Below are positions 63,856 to 64,000 of a DNA stretch of 64,000 nt, piece after piece. The notes under the pieces were generated by a model. The model was not told the origin of the DNA and did not search any database. It saw nothing but the letters and a program-made list of their open reading frames with translations. Source of the stretch: Triplophysa rosa (taxonomy: Eukaryota > Chordata > Actinopteri > Cypriniformes > Nemacheilidae); the NCBI RefSeq assembly GCF_024868665.1, contig NC_079899.1, forward strand, positions 1,157,928-1,221,927, written 5' to 3'. Position 1 is the first letter of the stretch; every line of letters begins with the position of its first letter. A program made the position numbers and the translations under genes.

Positions 63856-64000
63856 GTACTTATTTTCTCTTAAGGAAGAACTTAAACTGAGTGTTTTTTG
63901 TTGTGTTTTACCATTTTATTACTTTTATATACTGTGCAGCACTTTGGTCGATGGACTGTTGTTAACTAACTAAATGCTAACCGTGACATCACTGTGTTTT

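Overview
This is vertebrate nuclear DNA with split genes, GT-AG introns and dense interspersed repeats. The repeat content (hAT, Tc1 and TTAA-type elements, a Ty3/Gypsy element, retroposon tails ending in AAGCGCTATATAAAT, long CA and GA microsatellites) points to a teleost, probably a cypriniform. The species is an inference.

Four protein-coding genes can be assembled exon by exon. (1) ttc8/BBS8, a BBSome subunit, is on the minus strand in 14 exons (10309-18798) and is complete at 501 codons. (2) ubr7, a UBR-box and PHD-finger ubiquitin ligase, is on the plus strand in 11 exons (20883-49264, 386 aa), with a first intron of about 21 kb. (3) Inside that intron, on the same strand, lies an intact multi-exon gene (34538-37943) for a protein with two zinc-finger-like motifs and a tyrosine-recombinase fold, probably captured from or still related to a mobile element. 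(4) The first six coding exons of unc79, a subunit of the NALCN sodium-leak channel complex, run from 50938 to the right edge (260 codons seen). ttc8 and ubr7 are head to head, 2.1 kb apart; ubr7 and unc79 are in tandem.

Layout: 1-2.9 kb is intergenic with an antisense Tc1 relic. 2.93-7.97 kb is a full-length but dead Ty3/Gypsy element with two 163-bp LTRs and a 5-bp target duplication. 8.3-9.6 kb holds LINE reverse-transcriptase relics. 10.3-18.8 kb is ttc8. 18.8-20.9 kb is the divergent promoter region with two inverted-repeat elements. 21-42 kb is ubr7 intron 1, packed with hAT and other DNA elements and the recombinase-like gene. 42.2-49.3 kb is the rest of ubr7, with at least four hAT-type elements and one TTAA-flanked element in its introns. 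51-64 kb is the 5' part of unc79, with solo LTRs and MITEs.

The genes do not form a pathway together: ciliary trafficking, ubiquitination, a putative DNA-acting protein and a channel scaffold are simply linked. The item most worth study is the recombinase-like gene. No tRNA, rRNA or CRISPR was seen.
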